39,185 nucleotides of DNA from SZUA-1377 sp964622255 (GTDB taxonomy: Bacteria; Campylobacterota; Campylobacteria; Campylobacterales; QNZT01): positions 1 to 39,185 of the forward strand of contig CAZUPK010000089.1 of the NCBI GenBank assembly GCA_964622255.1. The letters are read 5' to 3'. Position numbers and translations under genes: made by a program. Each line of letters starts with the position of its first letter. The first letter of the stretch is position 1. Shown here piece after piece: positions 15,244 to 23,976 of this stretch. The notes beneath the pieces are model-generated. The model did not search any database, was not told where the DNA came from, and was given only the letters and a program-made list of their open reading frames with translations.

Positions 15244-15472
15244 ATGCAAACATTGACTATTAAAGTAGATGACAATTATGTTGAACAAATTCTTGATTTT
15301 TTGCAACAGATTCCTAAAAATAAAAGAGAAGTTTTTTAGCATACAAAATTAAATATGCTTTCAAAAAAAAGAAAATGAAGATGAGTTTTTAACTATATTG
15401 GCAAGTGGTCCAACAATTTCTCACGATGAAGTAGATACAAAACTTTATTGTATAAATTATTATCATTTTTAA
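15244..15472 (+). pseudogene. Degraded antitoxin gene
   Basis: ATG at 15244 with AAGGAAAAA upstream opens MQTLTIKVDDNYVEQIL, which ends at a stop at 15337-15339 after 31 codons. This N-terminus looks like small ribbon-helix-helix-type antitoxins that begin MQTLT(I/V). A second frame from about 15371 gives ENEDEFLTILASGPTISHDEV, similar to the tails of such antitoxins, before a stop at 15470. The two parts are in different frames. A toxin gene is not visible. The IS3 relic that follows on the other strand appears to cut into the 3' end. Confidence 0.4.
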
Positions 15473-15724
15473 ATGCTTTAAGAAGATATGGATACTTCCT
15501 ATGTTCTTTGTTTGCCAAAGTTGTTCTAACTTTAGGATACAAGGCTCTTATACCCATAAATTCAAAAGCACTCTTAATAATGTCTCTTCCACTTCTGTAT
15601 ATTTTTAGGCAATAAATCATATTTACTTGCTATCTCATTTAAACTAAAACTTCAAGTATTACTTTTGCTTTAAACTTAGTTTTGCTTTAAACTCAGCATT
15701 ATATGTTGTTCATTTTCTACTCAT
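15455..15724 (-). pseudogene. Relic of an IS3-family element (orfA-orfB fusion remnant)
   Basis: On the minus strand an ATG at 15724 starts MSRK, stop, TTYNAEFKAK. Another frame continues FKAKVILEVL, then LNEIASKYDLLPKNIQKWK. Together these are the helix-turn-helix N-terminus of an IS3 OrfA. It then runs straight into the frame containing MGIRALYPKVRTTLANKEH and RKYPYLLKAF, a piece of OrfB (usual form MGIxAIYPKxxTTxxNxEHxxYPYLL). Most of orfB, including the DDE catalytic core, is missing. A short tandem duplication (TTTAAAGCAAAA twice in the minus strand, plus 15664-15694) disrupts orfA. It fills the gap between the antitoxin relic and the radical SAM gene. Confidence 0.7.
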
Positions 15725-15813
15725 AATATCTTTATATCTTTTCTATTTTTTTATTTTATTGCACCATTTAGAAATATAAAAATTATTTAGTTTGGTATTT
15801 TTTGTTGGGGATA

Positions 15814-16716
15814 TTATATTGAAGCTTCATATGTATTATAAAAAATAGTTCCTGCTATATTTTTTTTTATGATCTTTTTATTGTGATAAAGTTTATTTAA
15901 AACTTGTTTAGCATTTTTGCTAAAAAAAGTATCTACATCAAATTGACTTTGAGGACGATGGGATAGAAGATTTAGTAGCTCTTCCTTTGTAAAGTCTTGT
16001 TTCTGGCTTGGAGGATTTTTTCTTATAACTGAAACGGGAATATTTTTTATAAGTTTAGAAAGTTCTACCAATCTCTCCTCTTCAACCCTTTTTACATCAT
16101 ATGCAGGTGGTCTATCTATCGTTCCTATATCCACTCTATCCGGTTTTATCTTTTGTAAAATTTGGTTTATAGCTTCTATCTCACTCTCTTTATCATTGAT
16201 ACCTTGGACTAATAGTATTTCTATGATAAGAGTTGTTTTGATATCTCTCATACAAGAGATGATTTTATCAAGTTTTATATCTTTTAACGGTCTATCTATC
16301 TTTTTAAAACACTTAGTAGTTGCACAATCAAGTGAGAGTTTTACAAAGTCTAACTTTTCTAAAGTTGATTTTATATTTTTATTGCAAATAGTTGAGCCAT
16401 TTGATAGTATGAGAAGTTTTTTATCTTTTTTTATTTTGTTTAACTCATTTACAAGTTTATCTAAGTTTGGATACAGAGTCGGCTCTCCATTTGATGTTAT
16501 GGTTATTACCTCTATGCCATTATGATTTAATAATGCCTCTTTTATCTCTTTTACAATCTCTTCCACTGCTGGAGGATTTTCTATACTATCTACTGGTTTT
16601 GATGCTTTTAATTCACAATAAACACAATCATAGTTACAAGACTTTTTCAAAGGTGATAAATCTATACCCAAAGAGAGTCCAAATCTCCTTGAGTTTACAG
16701 GTCCAAAGGTAAACAT
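15814..16716 (-). CDS. Radical SAM protein (C. jejuni Cj1244 type)
   Basis: 300 residues. The [4Fe-4S]-SAM motif CNYDCVYC (CxxxCxxC) is at about residues 27-34, after the conserved FGPVNSRRFGLSLGIDLSP. A GEPTLYPNL segment near 106-114 is the SAM-binding GEP motif. The C-terminal 60 residues (LLNLLSHRPQSQFDVDTF onward) look like a small winged-helix domain. Substrate unknown; this subgroup of radical SAM proteins is widespread in Campylobacterota and archaea. It lies downstream of hemE on the same strand (131-base gap), as in C. jejuni. Confidence 0.82.
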   Translation of the reverse strand: MFTFGPVNSRRFGLSLGIDLSPLKKSCNYDCVYCELKASKPVDSIENPPAVEEIVKEIKEALLNHNGIEVITITSNGEPTLYPNLDKLVNELNKIKKDKKLLILSNGSTICNKNIKSTLEKLDFVKLSLDCATTKCFKKIDRPLKDIKLDKIISCMRDIKTTLIIEILLVQGINDKESEIEAINQILQKIKPDRVDIGTIDRPPAYDVKRVEEERLVELSKLIKNIPVSVIRKNPPSQKQDFTKEELLNLLSHRPQSQFDVDTFFSKNAKQVLNKLYHNKKIIKKNIAGTIFYNTYEASI

Positions 16717-16847
16717 ATTTTTCCTTGTTTTATTTTTTAATTTTTGCTATAACAACCCTTGTGCTTTCTTTAAATATTGATTATTATACTTTTATTTTTT
16801 TTTAAGATTGTCTTTTTTTGTTGGGGTATCATACTATACAACTTTTT

Positions 16848-17879
16848 TCATTGTTTACTAACCTCTTGGCATAGTTTTACAAAATACTTTGCATTTTCAA
16901 CTGTAACATCAGGTAGTATTCCATGTCCTAAGTTAAAAATGTGTCTTCCATCTTTCATAATATTTGCTATACTTATTACACTATTTCTTGTAGCATCTTT
17001 TGAGTAAAGTCTGCATGGCTCCATATTTCCTTGAAGAACATATCTATCTCCTAAAATCTTTTTTGCATAATCCATAGGGATACTCCAATCAACTCCAAAA
17101 ACATCAAAATCGCCATCTATCTCATCAAGATAAGCAGGTATCCCTTTTGGAAACACAATGATAGGTATATGAGAATATTTTGCTTTTATATATGATGCTA
17201 TTTCTTTTATATAGTTCCAGCTAAATTCAAAATAGCTATCTTTTTCTAAAGCAGATGCCCAACTATCAAAGATTTGGACAGCATCAACTCCTGATTCTAT
17301 CTGTTTTTCTAAATACAATTTTACAACTTCTGTTACTTTTGCCAAAAGATTGTGTATAAGAGTTGGATTAGTATAGATAAGTTTTTTCACTATGTTATAA
17401 GTTTTAGTTCCCTGTCCCTCGATCATATAAGTTGCTAAAGTCCAAGGAGCACCAGTAAAGCCTATGAGAGCTTTATCATCAGCTAACTTTTCTCTAACTA
17501 TCTTTATAGTCTTATATACATAAGTAAGTTTTTTAGCAGCTTCACTTCCACCTATCAAAGCATCCAAATCCTCTTTTGTTTTTATAGGTTTTTCAAAAAC
17601 AGGTCCCTCTCCTTTTACAAAGTCTAACTTCATACCCATTTCATTTGGCACAACAAGTATATCACTAAAAAGTATAGCTGCATCAACTCCTACTATATCA
17701 ACAGGTTGTAATGTAACATCTGCTGCCATTTGTGGTGTATGGCAGAGGTTTAAAAAGTTACCGGCTTTCTTTCTTACTTCCATATACTGTGGAAGATATC
17801 TTCCTGCTTGTCTCATCATCCACACCGGAGTATATGGAGTTTTTTTTCCAAAACATGCATCTACAAATATTTTACTCAT
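16848..17879 (-). CDS. hemE: Uroporphyrinogen decarboxylase
   Basis: Decarboxylates uroporphyrinogen III to coproporphyrinogen III in haem synthesis. From ATG 17879 it is 343 residues. The N-terminal signature PVWMMRQAGRYLPQY (about 17-31) carries the catalytic Arg residues; GFTGAPWTLATYMIEGQGTK (about 128-147) is the second signature, and FDSWASAL follows near 205. An upstream in-frame TTG would add 29 residues that lie inside the preceding gene and match nothing, so ATG is preferred. The start overlaps the stop of the yqhA-like gene (ATGAGTAA). Confidence 0.95.
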   Translation of the reverse strand: MSKIFVDACFGKKTPYTPVWMMRQAGRYLPQYMEVRKKAGNFLNLCHTPQMAADVTLQPVDIVGVDAAILFSDILVVPNEMGMKLDFVKGEGPVFEKPIKTKEDLDALIGGSEAAKKLTYVYKTIKIVREKLADDKALIGFTGAPWTLATYMIEGQGTKTYNIVKKLIYTNPTLIHNLLAKVTEVVKLYLEKQIESGVDAVQIFDSWASALEKDSYFEFSWNYIKEIASYIKAKYSHIPIIVFPKGIPAYLDEIDGDFDVFGVDWSIPMDYAKKILGDRYVLQGNMEPCRLYSKDATRNSVISIANIMKDGRHIFNLGHGILPDVTVENAKYFVKLCQEVSKQ

Positions 17880-18417
17880 TGGTAATTTCCTTTTTTGTTT
17901 TGCTGTGGTTGTGTCCTTTGTGTAAAAAGTATAGTGAAAAACTAAGTGCAAAGATGCTACCTGCAAAGTAAAGCATCTCTAAAGCTCCACTATATTCAGT
18001 ATGCAAAACTCTTTTAAAAAAACTAACTATTAAAACCATCACTATAACTTTTGCTAACTTATCTTTTAACTCATCTAGTGAGTGAATCTCCAAGATCTTT
18101 GAACTTCCTACACCTTTAGCCGGATCAAGTTCTGAGATAAAAAGTTCATAAAGTCCAAAACTAAAGATAAGCATAACAACAGCTATTAGGTAAAGATCTA
18201 CCGCACCTATTATCATTCCGACAACCTCTTCGTGAAACTTATTAGGATGTGCATAAGTTAAGTAGGTATTTAAGACATATTTTGCCATATCCCATAGATC
18301 AAAACTAGCTACTATAAAAAGTGTTATAGCTCCAACCATACCAAAAATAACTGCTAAAAGTACAAAAAGTCTTCCACTCCAAAGGGTGTTTTCAAATATC
18401 TTTTCTATAAGTTCCAT
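17872..18417 (-). CDS. YqhA/UPF0114-family membrane protein
   Basis: 181 residues. The N-terminal ENTLWSGRLFVLLAVIFGMV and the GAVDLYLIAVVMLIFSFGLYELFIS region (split here into VDLYLIAVVMLIFSFG and LYELFIS) are the hallmarks of UPF0114. There are four membrane helices, near 15-37, 75-95, 120-140 and 150-165. Function unknown; E. coli YqhA is the named relative. It starts 2 bases after asd ends and its end overlaps hemE, so it belongs to the gyrA-flgR-asd-hemE transcription unit. Confidence 0.8.
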   Translation of the reverse strand: MELIEKIFENTLWSGRLFVLLAVIFGMVGAITLFIVASFDLWDMAKYVLNTYLTYAHPNKFHEEVVGMIIGAVDLYLIAVVMLIFSFGLYELFISELDPAKGVGSSKILEIHSLDELKDKLAKVIVMVLIVSFFKRVLHTEYSGALEMLYFAGSIFALSFSLYFLHKGHNHSKTKKEITNE

Positions 18418-18418
18418 A

Positions 18419-19456
18419 CTAAACTTCCTCTAATTCTATCCACTTTTGGGCAATTCTGAGTGCATTTGTTGCTGCACCTACTCTTACTTGGTCAGCCACA
18501 TTCCAAAAGTGTAGGATATTTGGTCTAAAGATATCTTTTCTTATCCTTCCAATATAGGTATAGTCTGTATCTGTTGCAGTTATTGGCATTGGGTAAATTG
18601 AGTTTTTTAAGTCATCTTGAACTACCAAGTTTTCAAAGTTTTCAAAAGCATCTCTTACAAGAGAGAGATTTACATCAACATCCTCCCCAAAACTTACTGT
18701 TATAGCTTCACTGTGGCTTCTTAAAACTGGAACTCTAACACAAGTAGCACTAACCTCTATATCTTTGTGAAGAATTTTTCTTGTCTCATTTACCATCTTT
18801 ATTTCCTCTTTTGTATAGCCATTTTCCATAGGAATATCAACTTGAGGGATGACATTTAATGCTATTTGATGCATAAAGGCTTTATGCTCACTCTCATCAA
18901 GTTTAAATGCAAAAAAGTCCTGCATCTGTTTTACAAGTTCTTCCATACCCTTTTTACCTGCACCACTTGTTGCTTGATATGTGCTAACATCTACCCTTTT
19001 TATGCCATAAAGATTATCCAAAGCTTTTAGAGCTTGAACCATTTGAATGGTTGAACAGTTTGGATTTGCTATGATACCTCTTTCTTTCCAAGTCTTTATA
19101 TCTTCAGGATTTACCTCAGGAACTACAAGAGGGACATCGGGTTCCATTCTAAAGTGGCTTGTATTATCTATCACAACAGCTCCAGCTTCCACTGCATATT
19201 TTGCAAATTTAGCACTTACACTTCCACCTGCACTAAAAAAAGCTATCTCTATCTCTTCCTTTTCAAAAATATCCTCAGTTAACTCCTTTACTTTGATAAA
19301 TTTTTTATTATACTCTATTTTCTTTCCAACACTATTTTTACTTGCAAGTGGAACTAGTTTGTTTATAGGAAAGTCATATTCCTCAAAAAGTCTAAAAAAC
19401 TCCTCTCCAACTGCTCCCGTTGCTCCTACTATGGCTACATTGTATTTTCTACTCAT
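18419..19456 (-). CDS. asd: Aspartate-semialdehyde dehydrogenase
   Basis: Reduces aspartyl phosphate to the semialdehyde, feeding lysine/diaminopimelate, threonine and methionine synthesis. 345 residues. The NADP-binding loop GATGAVGEEFF (about 11-21), the catalytic cysteine in NPNCSTIQMVQAL (about 132-144), YQATSGAGKKGMEEL (about 159-173) and the substrate-binding R in CVRVPVLRSHSEAI (about 239-252) are all present. It is downstream of flgR with a 9-base gap, the same order as C. jejuni. Confidence 0.94.
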   Translation of the reverse strand: MSRKYNVAIVGATGAVGEEFFRLFEEYDFPINKLVPLASKNSVGKKIEYNKKFIKVKELTEDIFEKEEIEIAFFSAGGSVSAKFAKYAVEAGAVVIDNTSHFRMEPDVPLVVPEVNPEDIKTWKERGIIANPNCSTIQMVQALKALDNLYGIKRVDVSTYQATSGAGKKGMEELVKQMQDFFAFKLDESEHKAFMHQIALNVIPQVDIPMENGYTKEEIKMVNETRKILHKDIEVSATCVRVPVLRSHSEAITVSFGEDVDVNLSLVRDAFENFENLVVQDDLKNSIYPMPITATDTDYTYIGRIRKDIFRPNILHFWNVADQVRVGAATNALRIAQKWIELEEV

Positions 19457-19465
19457 TTTTTCCCC

Positions 19466-20812
19466 TTATAAATCATACTTTTTTATCTTTCTTTGAAGTG
19501 TTGTTTTTGTCAAACCTAAAACCTTAGCACTTTGTTCAATGTCATATTGATACTCGTTTAAAACCTCTTCTATTAACTCTTTTTCCATATTTGAGATAGA
19601 TTTTTTTGGTTTTCTATACTCAAGCATCAAATCCTCTTTCTCTATTACTTCACCATTGGATAGTATGGCTGATCTTTCTATCACAGATATAAGCTCTCTA
19701 ATATTTCCCGGCCAACTATAAAATAACAACTCATTTTTTGCTTCTTGGCTTAAAACTTTTTTTTCAAACTTATATTTTGCACATACAGCTTTTAGATAAC
19801 CATTGGCTATATCTAAAATCTCATCCTTCCTTTCTCTAAGAGGTGGGATTTTTACCGGAATGGTATTTAATCGATAGTAAAGATCCTTTCTAAATTCTCC
19901 ATTTTCTATCTTTTTTTCTATATCTGCATTTGTTGCAGAGACTATTCTAACATCTATTTTTATAGGTTGGACACCACCAACTCTTATTATCTCTTTTTCT
20001 TGTAATACTCTTAAAAGTTTTGCTTGAAGTTGCATAGGCATCTCACCTATCTCATCTAAAAATAAAGTTCCACCATCAGCACTCTCAAAAAGTCCTTTTT
20101 TAGTTGCAATAGCATCAGTAAAAGCACCCTTTTCATATCCAAAAAGTTCACTCTCTAAAAGTTTTTCGGGGATTGCAGCCATATTTATAGCTGTGAAAAC
20201 TTTTGAATATCTATCTGATTTTTGGTGAATAAATTTTGCAAAGTTTTCCTTTCCAACTCCACTCTCACCTAAAAGCATAATAGAAGCACCAGTTAAAGAA
20301 GCCTTTTCTAGTATGGATAAAATTTTTTCTAACTCTTTGGAAGTTCCATAAAAGAGTCTCCTTTTATCACTTCCTTTCTTTCTTCTTTCCACTTTTACTT
20401 TTCTTGTGTCGGGAAGTCCCACTCTTCTATCTTTAGAAACTCTTTTTTCAACTTTTTTTTCTTCTGCTATAACTTTAGAGGCATTGTTTATAGCCAAAAC
20501 CAACTCATCTATCTCAAATGGCTTCCTTATAAAATCTTTTACCCCAAGTCTCAGAGTTTCTACTGCCTTATTTAAAGTTGCATATCCGGTTATAATGATA
20601 AAGTTTGCAGGAAAATTAACCCTCTTTATAAACTCTATACCATCCATTTTTGGCATATTTATATCTGTAACTATAACATCATAACTACTATCAAGCTTTT
20701 TTAAAGCCTCAAGAGGACTTTTAAAAGTTTTTAACTCATATAAATCTCTTAGAGTAAGCTCCAAGGATTTTCTCATACTTATATCATCTTCAACTATAGC
20801 AACTTTTAACAT
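19466..20812 (-). CDS. flgR: Sigma-54-dependent response regulator (FlgR-like)
   Basis: NtrC-type activator; in Campylobacterota the FlgS-FlgR pair turns on sigma-54 flagellar genes. 448 residues in three parts. The receiver domain (1-120) has acidic EDD at 8-10 and the phosphorylatable Asp 50 in VIVTDINMPKMDG. The AAA+ domain has Walker A GESGVGKENF near 184 and the sigma-54 contact loop GAFTDA near 230, where GAFTGA is the common form. The C-terminal Fis-type helix-turn-helix is ELIEEVLNEYQYDIEQSAKV, so unlike H. pylori FlgR it keeps a DNA-binding domain. A very basic linker (RRVGLPDTRKVKVERRKKG, about 130-148) joins receiver and AAA+ domains. No flgS is in the window. Context gyrA-flgR-asd supports the name. 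Confidence 0.85.
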   Translation of the reverse strand: MLKVAIVEDDISMRKSLELTLRDLYELKTFKSPLEALKKLDSSYDVIVTDINMPKMDGIEFIKRVNFPANFIIITGYATLNKAVETLRLGVKDFIRKPFEIDELVLAINNASKVIAEEKKVEKRVSKDRRVGLPDTRKVKVERRKKGSDKRRLFYGTSKELEKILSILEKASLTGASIMLLGESGVGKENFAKFIHQKSDRYSKVFTAINMAAIPEKLLESELFGYEKGAFTDAIATKKGLFESADGGTLFLDEIGEMPMQLQAKLLRVLQEKEIIRVGGVQPIKIDVRIVSATNADIEKKIENGEFRKDLYYRLNTIPVKIPPLRERKDEILDIANGYLKAVCAKYKFEKKVLSQEAKNELLFYSWPGNIRELISVIERSAILSNGEVIEKEDLMLEYRKPKKSISNMEKELIEEVLNEYQYDIEQSAKVLGLTKTTLQRKIKKYDL

Positions 20813-20820
20813 CTATTCCT

Positions 20821-23301
20821 CTACTCTTCTACTCCGACATTTTTATCTGGTTTTACTTCTTCTTCTTTTGGAGCTTTTGCTATATCTACAACGACATCTT
20901 TGCCTTCAGTTTTTACTACAATAACTCCACTTGTATTTCTTCTAGCTTTTCTTATTGTTTGCATATCAACTCTTATCATCTTTCCGGTTGAGGTTAGTGC
21001 CATAAGATCTTTATTCTCATTAACACTAACTACTCCTACTAAATCCTTAGTTTTTGGAGTAAGTTTCATAGCTATAACACCTGTTCCTCCTCTCCTTTGT
21101 TCTCTATATTCATTTACTTCTGTTCTTTTTCCTATACCTTTTTGAGAAAGGGCTAATATCTCTTGCTCTTCATTTTCTATGATGATACCACCAATAACTT
21201 CATCGCCTTTGACTTTAAACTTAATACCGGCAACCCCTTTTGCACTTCTTCCCATTTCTCTTACATCTTCAATTTTAAATCTTATACACATACCTTTTTT
21301 AGTTACCATAAAGATAAACTTATCTTCACTGCTTATGATGGCAGCATTTACAAGTTCGTTGTTTTCTTCGAGTGTTATAGCTTTTACACCTGCACTTCTT
21401 ATATTTTTAAACTCACTTAAATTTGTTCTTTTTATAGTTCCGTTTTTAGTAAAGAAAGCTAAAGATTTACTTCCATCAAAATCAGTAGTTGGGATGATAG
21501 TTTTTATAGTCTCTTCTGGTTGGAGATTTATAAGATTTACAACTGCTTTTCCTTTTGCAGTTCTACTACCTTCTGGAATCTTATAAACTTTTAACCAATA
21601 AAGCTGTCCTCTATCTGTTACAAACATAAGAGTATTGTGAGTATTTGATATAAAGAAGTTTTCTATAAAGTCATCATCATAAGTGGTAACTGCAGTTTTT
21701 CCTTTACCACCTCTGTTTTGTTTTTCATATTGTTTTAGAGAAACTCTTTTTATATAACCTCTGTGAGTTATAGTGATGACCATAGGCTCATTTGGTATAA
21801 GGTCTTCTATATCTATATCGTTATAGTTATCAACTATCTCTGTTAATCTTGGAGTTGAAAACTTTGATTTTATCTCTGTAAGTTCTTTTTTTATGAGATT
21901 GTTTAAAAGTTTTTCCGATTTTAAGATGGCCAAGAGTTTCTCTATCTCTTCCCTTAGAGCCTTTAGTTCATTTTCTATCTTTTCTTTCTCAAGTCCTGTT
22001 AACCTTTGAAGCTTCATATCAAGAATAGCTGATGCTTGAACTAAACTAAGTCCAAATATACTCATCAACTCATCTTTTGCCTCTTGAGTATCTTTTGAAG
22101 CTTTTATAACTTTGATAACTTTGTCAATATTATCAAGAGCTATTTTGAGTCCCTCTAAGATATGAGCTCCTGCTTTTGCCTTTTCTAACTCATAAATAGT
22201 TCTTCTTATGATAACGGTTTTTCTATGAGAGAGAAAAAGATTTAAAAGTTCCACAAGAGTAAATATTTTTGGTTCTTTATTTACTATAGCTAGTAAAATA
22301 ACACCAAAAGTTATCTCCATAGTTGTTGACTTGTAGAGATTGTTTAGGACTATTTCACTCATAGCATCTTTTTTAAGCTCTATAACAACTCTCATACCCT
22401 CTCTATCACTCTCATCTCTAACTAAACTAACACCATCTAATTGTTTATCTTTTACAAGATTTGAGATGATTTCTATTAGTCTTGCTTTATTTACTTGATA
22501 TGGAAGTTCATCTACAACTATAATTTCCTTGTTTTTTACCGTTTCTATGTGTGTTTTTGCTCTTATCCTTATCCTACCTCTTCCTGTTTCATAGGCATCT
22601 TTGATGCCTTTTTTGCCAAAAATAACTCCTGCGGTTGGAAAATCTGGTCCTTTTATGATAGAGATTATATCATCGATAGTCACTTCTTTATTGTCTATCA
22701 TAAAAAGTAGAGCATCTATAAGTTCTCCTAAGTTGTGTGGAGGGATGTTTGTTGCCATACCTACCGCAATACCGCTTGAACCGTTTAGTAGGAGATTTGG
22801 AACACGAGTTGGAAGAACATCTGGTTCACTCATACTATCATCATAGTTTGGAACAAAATCAACAGTATCTTTATCTATATCTTTTAGTAACTCTTCTGCT
22901 AGATTTGTCATCCTAGCTTCGGTATATCTCATCGCAGCAGGATTATCACCATCTATAGAACCAAAATTCCCTTGTCCATCTATAAGTGGAAGTCTCATAG
23001 AAAATGGTTGAGCCATCCTTACAAGTGCATCATAAACTGCTGTATCTCCGTGAGGATGATACTTACCGATAACATCTCCAACGATACGAGCTGATTTTTT
23101 ATAAGGAGCTTTTGAGCTTAAGTTTAACTCATTCATTGCATAGAGTATTCTTCTGTGAACCGGTTTTAAACCATCTCTTGCATCAGGTAATGCACGACCT
23201 ATGATAACACTCATAGAGTAGTCTAAATAACTTGTTTTTATAGAATCTTCTATTGAAATATCTTCTATATTTTCACTATCTTCAAAAAGATTTTCTTCCA
23301 T
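20821..23301 (-). CDS. gyrA: DNA gyrase subunit A
   Basis: Breakage-reunion subunit of gyrase. 826 residues, standard. The quinolone-resistance region reads GKYHPHGDTAVYDALVRMAQ (about 72-91), with Thr and Asp at the positions usually mutated in resistant Campylobacter (Thr86, Asp90), so it is of wild-type form. The catalytic Tyr follows in MRYTEARM (about 121). The C-terminal beta-pinwheel carries the GyrA box EQRRGGTG (usual QRRGGKG). The acidic C-terminal tail is short. It is first of the run gyrA-flgR-asd-yqhA-hemE with gaps of at most 9 bases. Confidence 0.96.
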   Translation of the reverse strand: MEENLFEDSENIEDISIEDSIKTSYLDYSMSVIIGRALPDARDGLKPVHRRILYAMNELNLSSKAPYKKSARIVGDVIGKYHPHGDTAVYDALVRMAQPFSMRLPLIDGQGNFGSIDGDNPAAMRYTEARMTNLAEELLKDIDKDTVDFVPNYDDSMSEPDVLPTRVPNLLLNGSSGIAVGMATNIPPHNLGELIDALLFMIDNKEVTIDDIISIIKGPDFPTAGVIFGKKGIKDAYETGRGRIRIRAKTHIETVKNKEIIVVDELPYQVNKARLIEIISNLVKDKQLDGVSLVRDESDREGMRVVIELKKDAMSEIVLNNLYKSTTMEITFGVILLAIVNKEPKIFTLVELLNLFLSHRKTVIIRRTIYELEKAKAGAHILEGLKIALDNIDKVIKVIKASKDTQEAKDELMSIFGLSLVQASAILDMKLQRLTGLEKEKIENELKALREEIEKLLAILKSEKLLNNLIKKELTEIKSKFSTPRLTEIVDNYNDIDIEDLIPNEPMVITITHRGYIKRVSLKQYEKQNRGGKGKTAVTTYDDDFIENFFISNTHNTLMFVTDRGQLYWLKVYKIPEGSRTAKGKAVVNLINLQPEETIKTIIPTTDFDGSKSLAFFTKNGTIKRTNLSEFKNIRSAGVKAITLEENNELVNAAIISSEDKFIFMVTKKGMCIRFKIEDVREMGRSAKGVAGIKFKVKGDEVIGGIIIENEEQEILALSQKGIGKRTEVNEYREQRRGGTGVIAMKLTPKTKDLVGVVSVNENKDLMALTSTGKMIRVDMQTIRKARRNTSGVIVVKTEGKDVVVDIAKAPKEEEVKPDKNVGVEE

Positions 23302-23350
23302 ATTTAGTTCCCTTACTATAAGAATGGGGTATTATAGCAAAAAGCCCTTA

Positions 23351-23923
23351 CTACTGCCTTGCATCAGCTAAAGTTAGGGCAAAAAGAACATTTACATTAT
23401 ATTTTTTTAAGGTTTCTTTTGCTTCTAAAAGAGTGGTTCCTGTGGTGATGACATCATCAACTAAGATAGCCTCTATATTTTCTTTAAAAGTGTAGTTAAA
23501 ATATCTTGGATTTTTTAAGCGAAACTCTAACGATTTTGTTGAATAGGTGACACTGTTTTTTGCCCTTAAAACACCAAACTTCGGAGTGATATATTCCGAC
23601 TTTAAGGACTTTGCTAAAATAGCAGTATGGGAGTAAAGAGTCGAAAGTTTATCGTCTATGGGTAAAGCAAAGACTTTTTTATCATAAGCAAAGTTATCTG
23701 CAAATATTTTGAAAGAATTTTTTGCCAATAACTTATATATCTTTTGACCGTGATACTTATGCTTTGCTTTTATAAAATCTTCCACCTGACTATATGGATA
23801 AAAACTATACACTGTCAAACCATCTTCTAAGTATCTTTTACTGATAGCAGGTGTAAAAAGATATGCTTGACAATCAGCACAAACAAAGCTAAATGACATA
23901 CTAGAACAAAAAAAACACTTCAT
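23351..23923 (-). CDS. ComF/CtsW-type phosphoribosyltransferase-like protein
   Basis: 190 residues. The N-terminus MKCFFCSSMSFSFVCADC has two CxxC pairs forming a probable zinc finger, and the C-terminal part has the PRPP-binding motif AILVDDVITTGTTLLEAKE (about 147-165). This is the ComF architecture. ComF proteins act in natural transformation; the C. jejuni homologue beside gyrA is ctsW, so a DNA-uptake role is likely by context. It is separated from gyrA by 49 bases on the same strand. Confidence 0.85.
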   Translation of the reverse strand: MKCFFCSSMSFSFVCADCQAYLFTPAISKRYLEDGLTVYSFYPYSQVEDFIKAKHKYHGQKIYKLLAKNSFKIFADNFAYDKKVFALPIDDKLSTLYSHTAILAKSLKSEYITPKFGVLRAKNSVTYSTKSLEFRLKNPRYFNYTFKENIEAILVDDVITTGTTLLEAKETLKKYNVNVLFALTLADARQ

Positions 23924-23976
23924 CTAAAAATACAAATAGAGGAAAACCTCCTCTATTTACAAATCTAAAATAGCTC

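Noticed and set aside
17880..17966. 29-residue N-terminal extension of hemE
   Set aside because: It lies inside the yqhA-like gene in another frame, and HemE similarity begins at MSKIFVDAC.
21163..21586. Plus-strand frames of up to 135 codons opposite gyrA
   Set aside because: They are antisense to a certain gene, with composition (Ser/Ile/Leu/Phe-rich) expected of complement reading; the same holds for other frames opposite flgR, asd, murJ, msbA and the coiled-coil gene.
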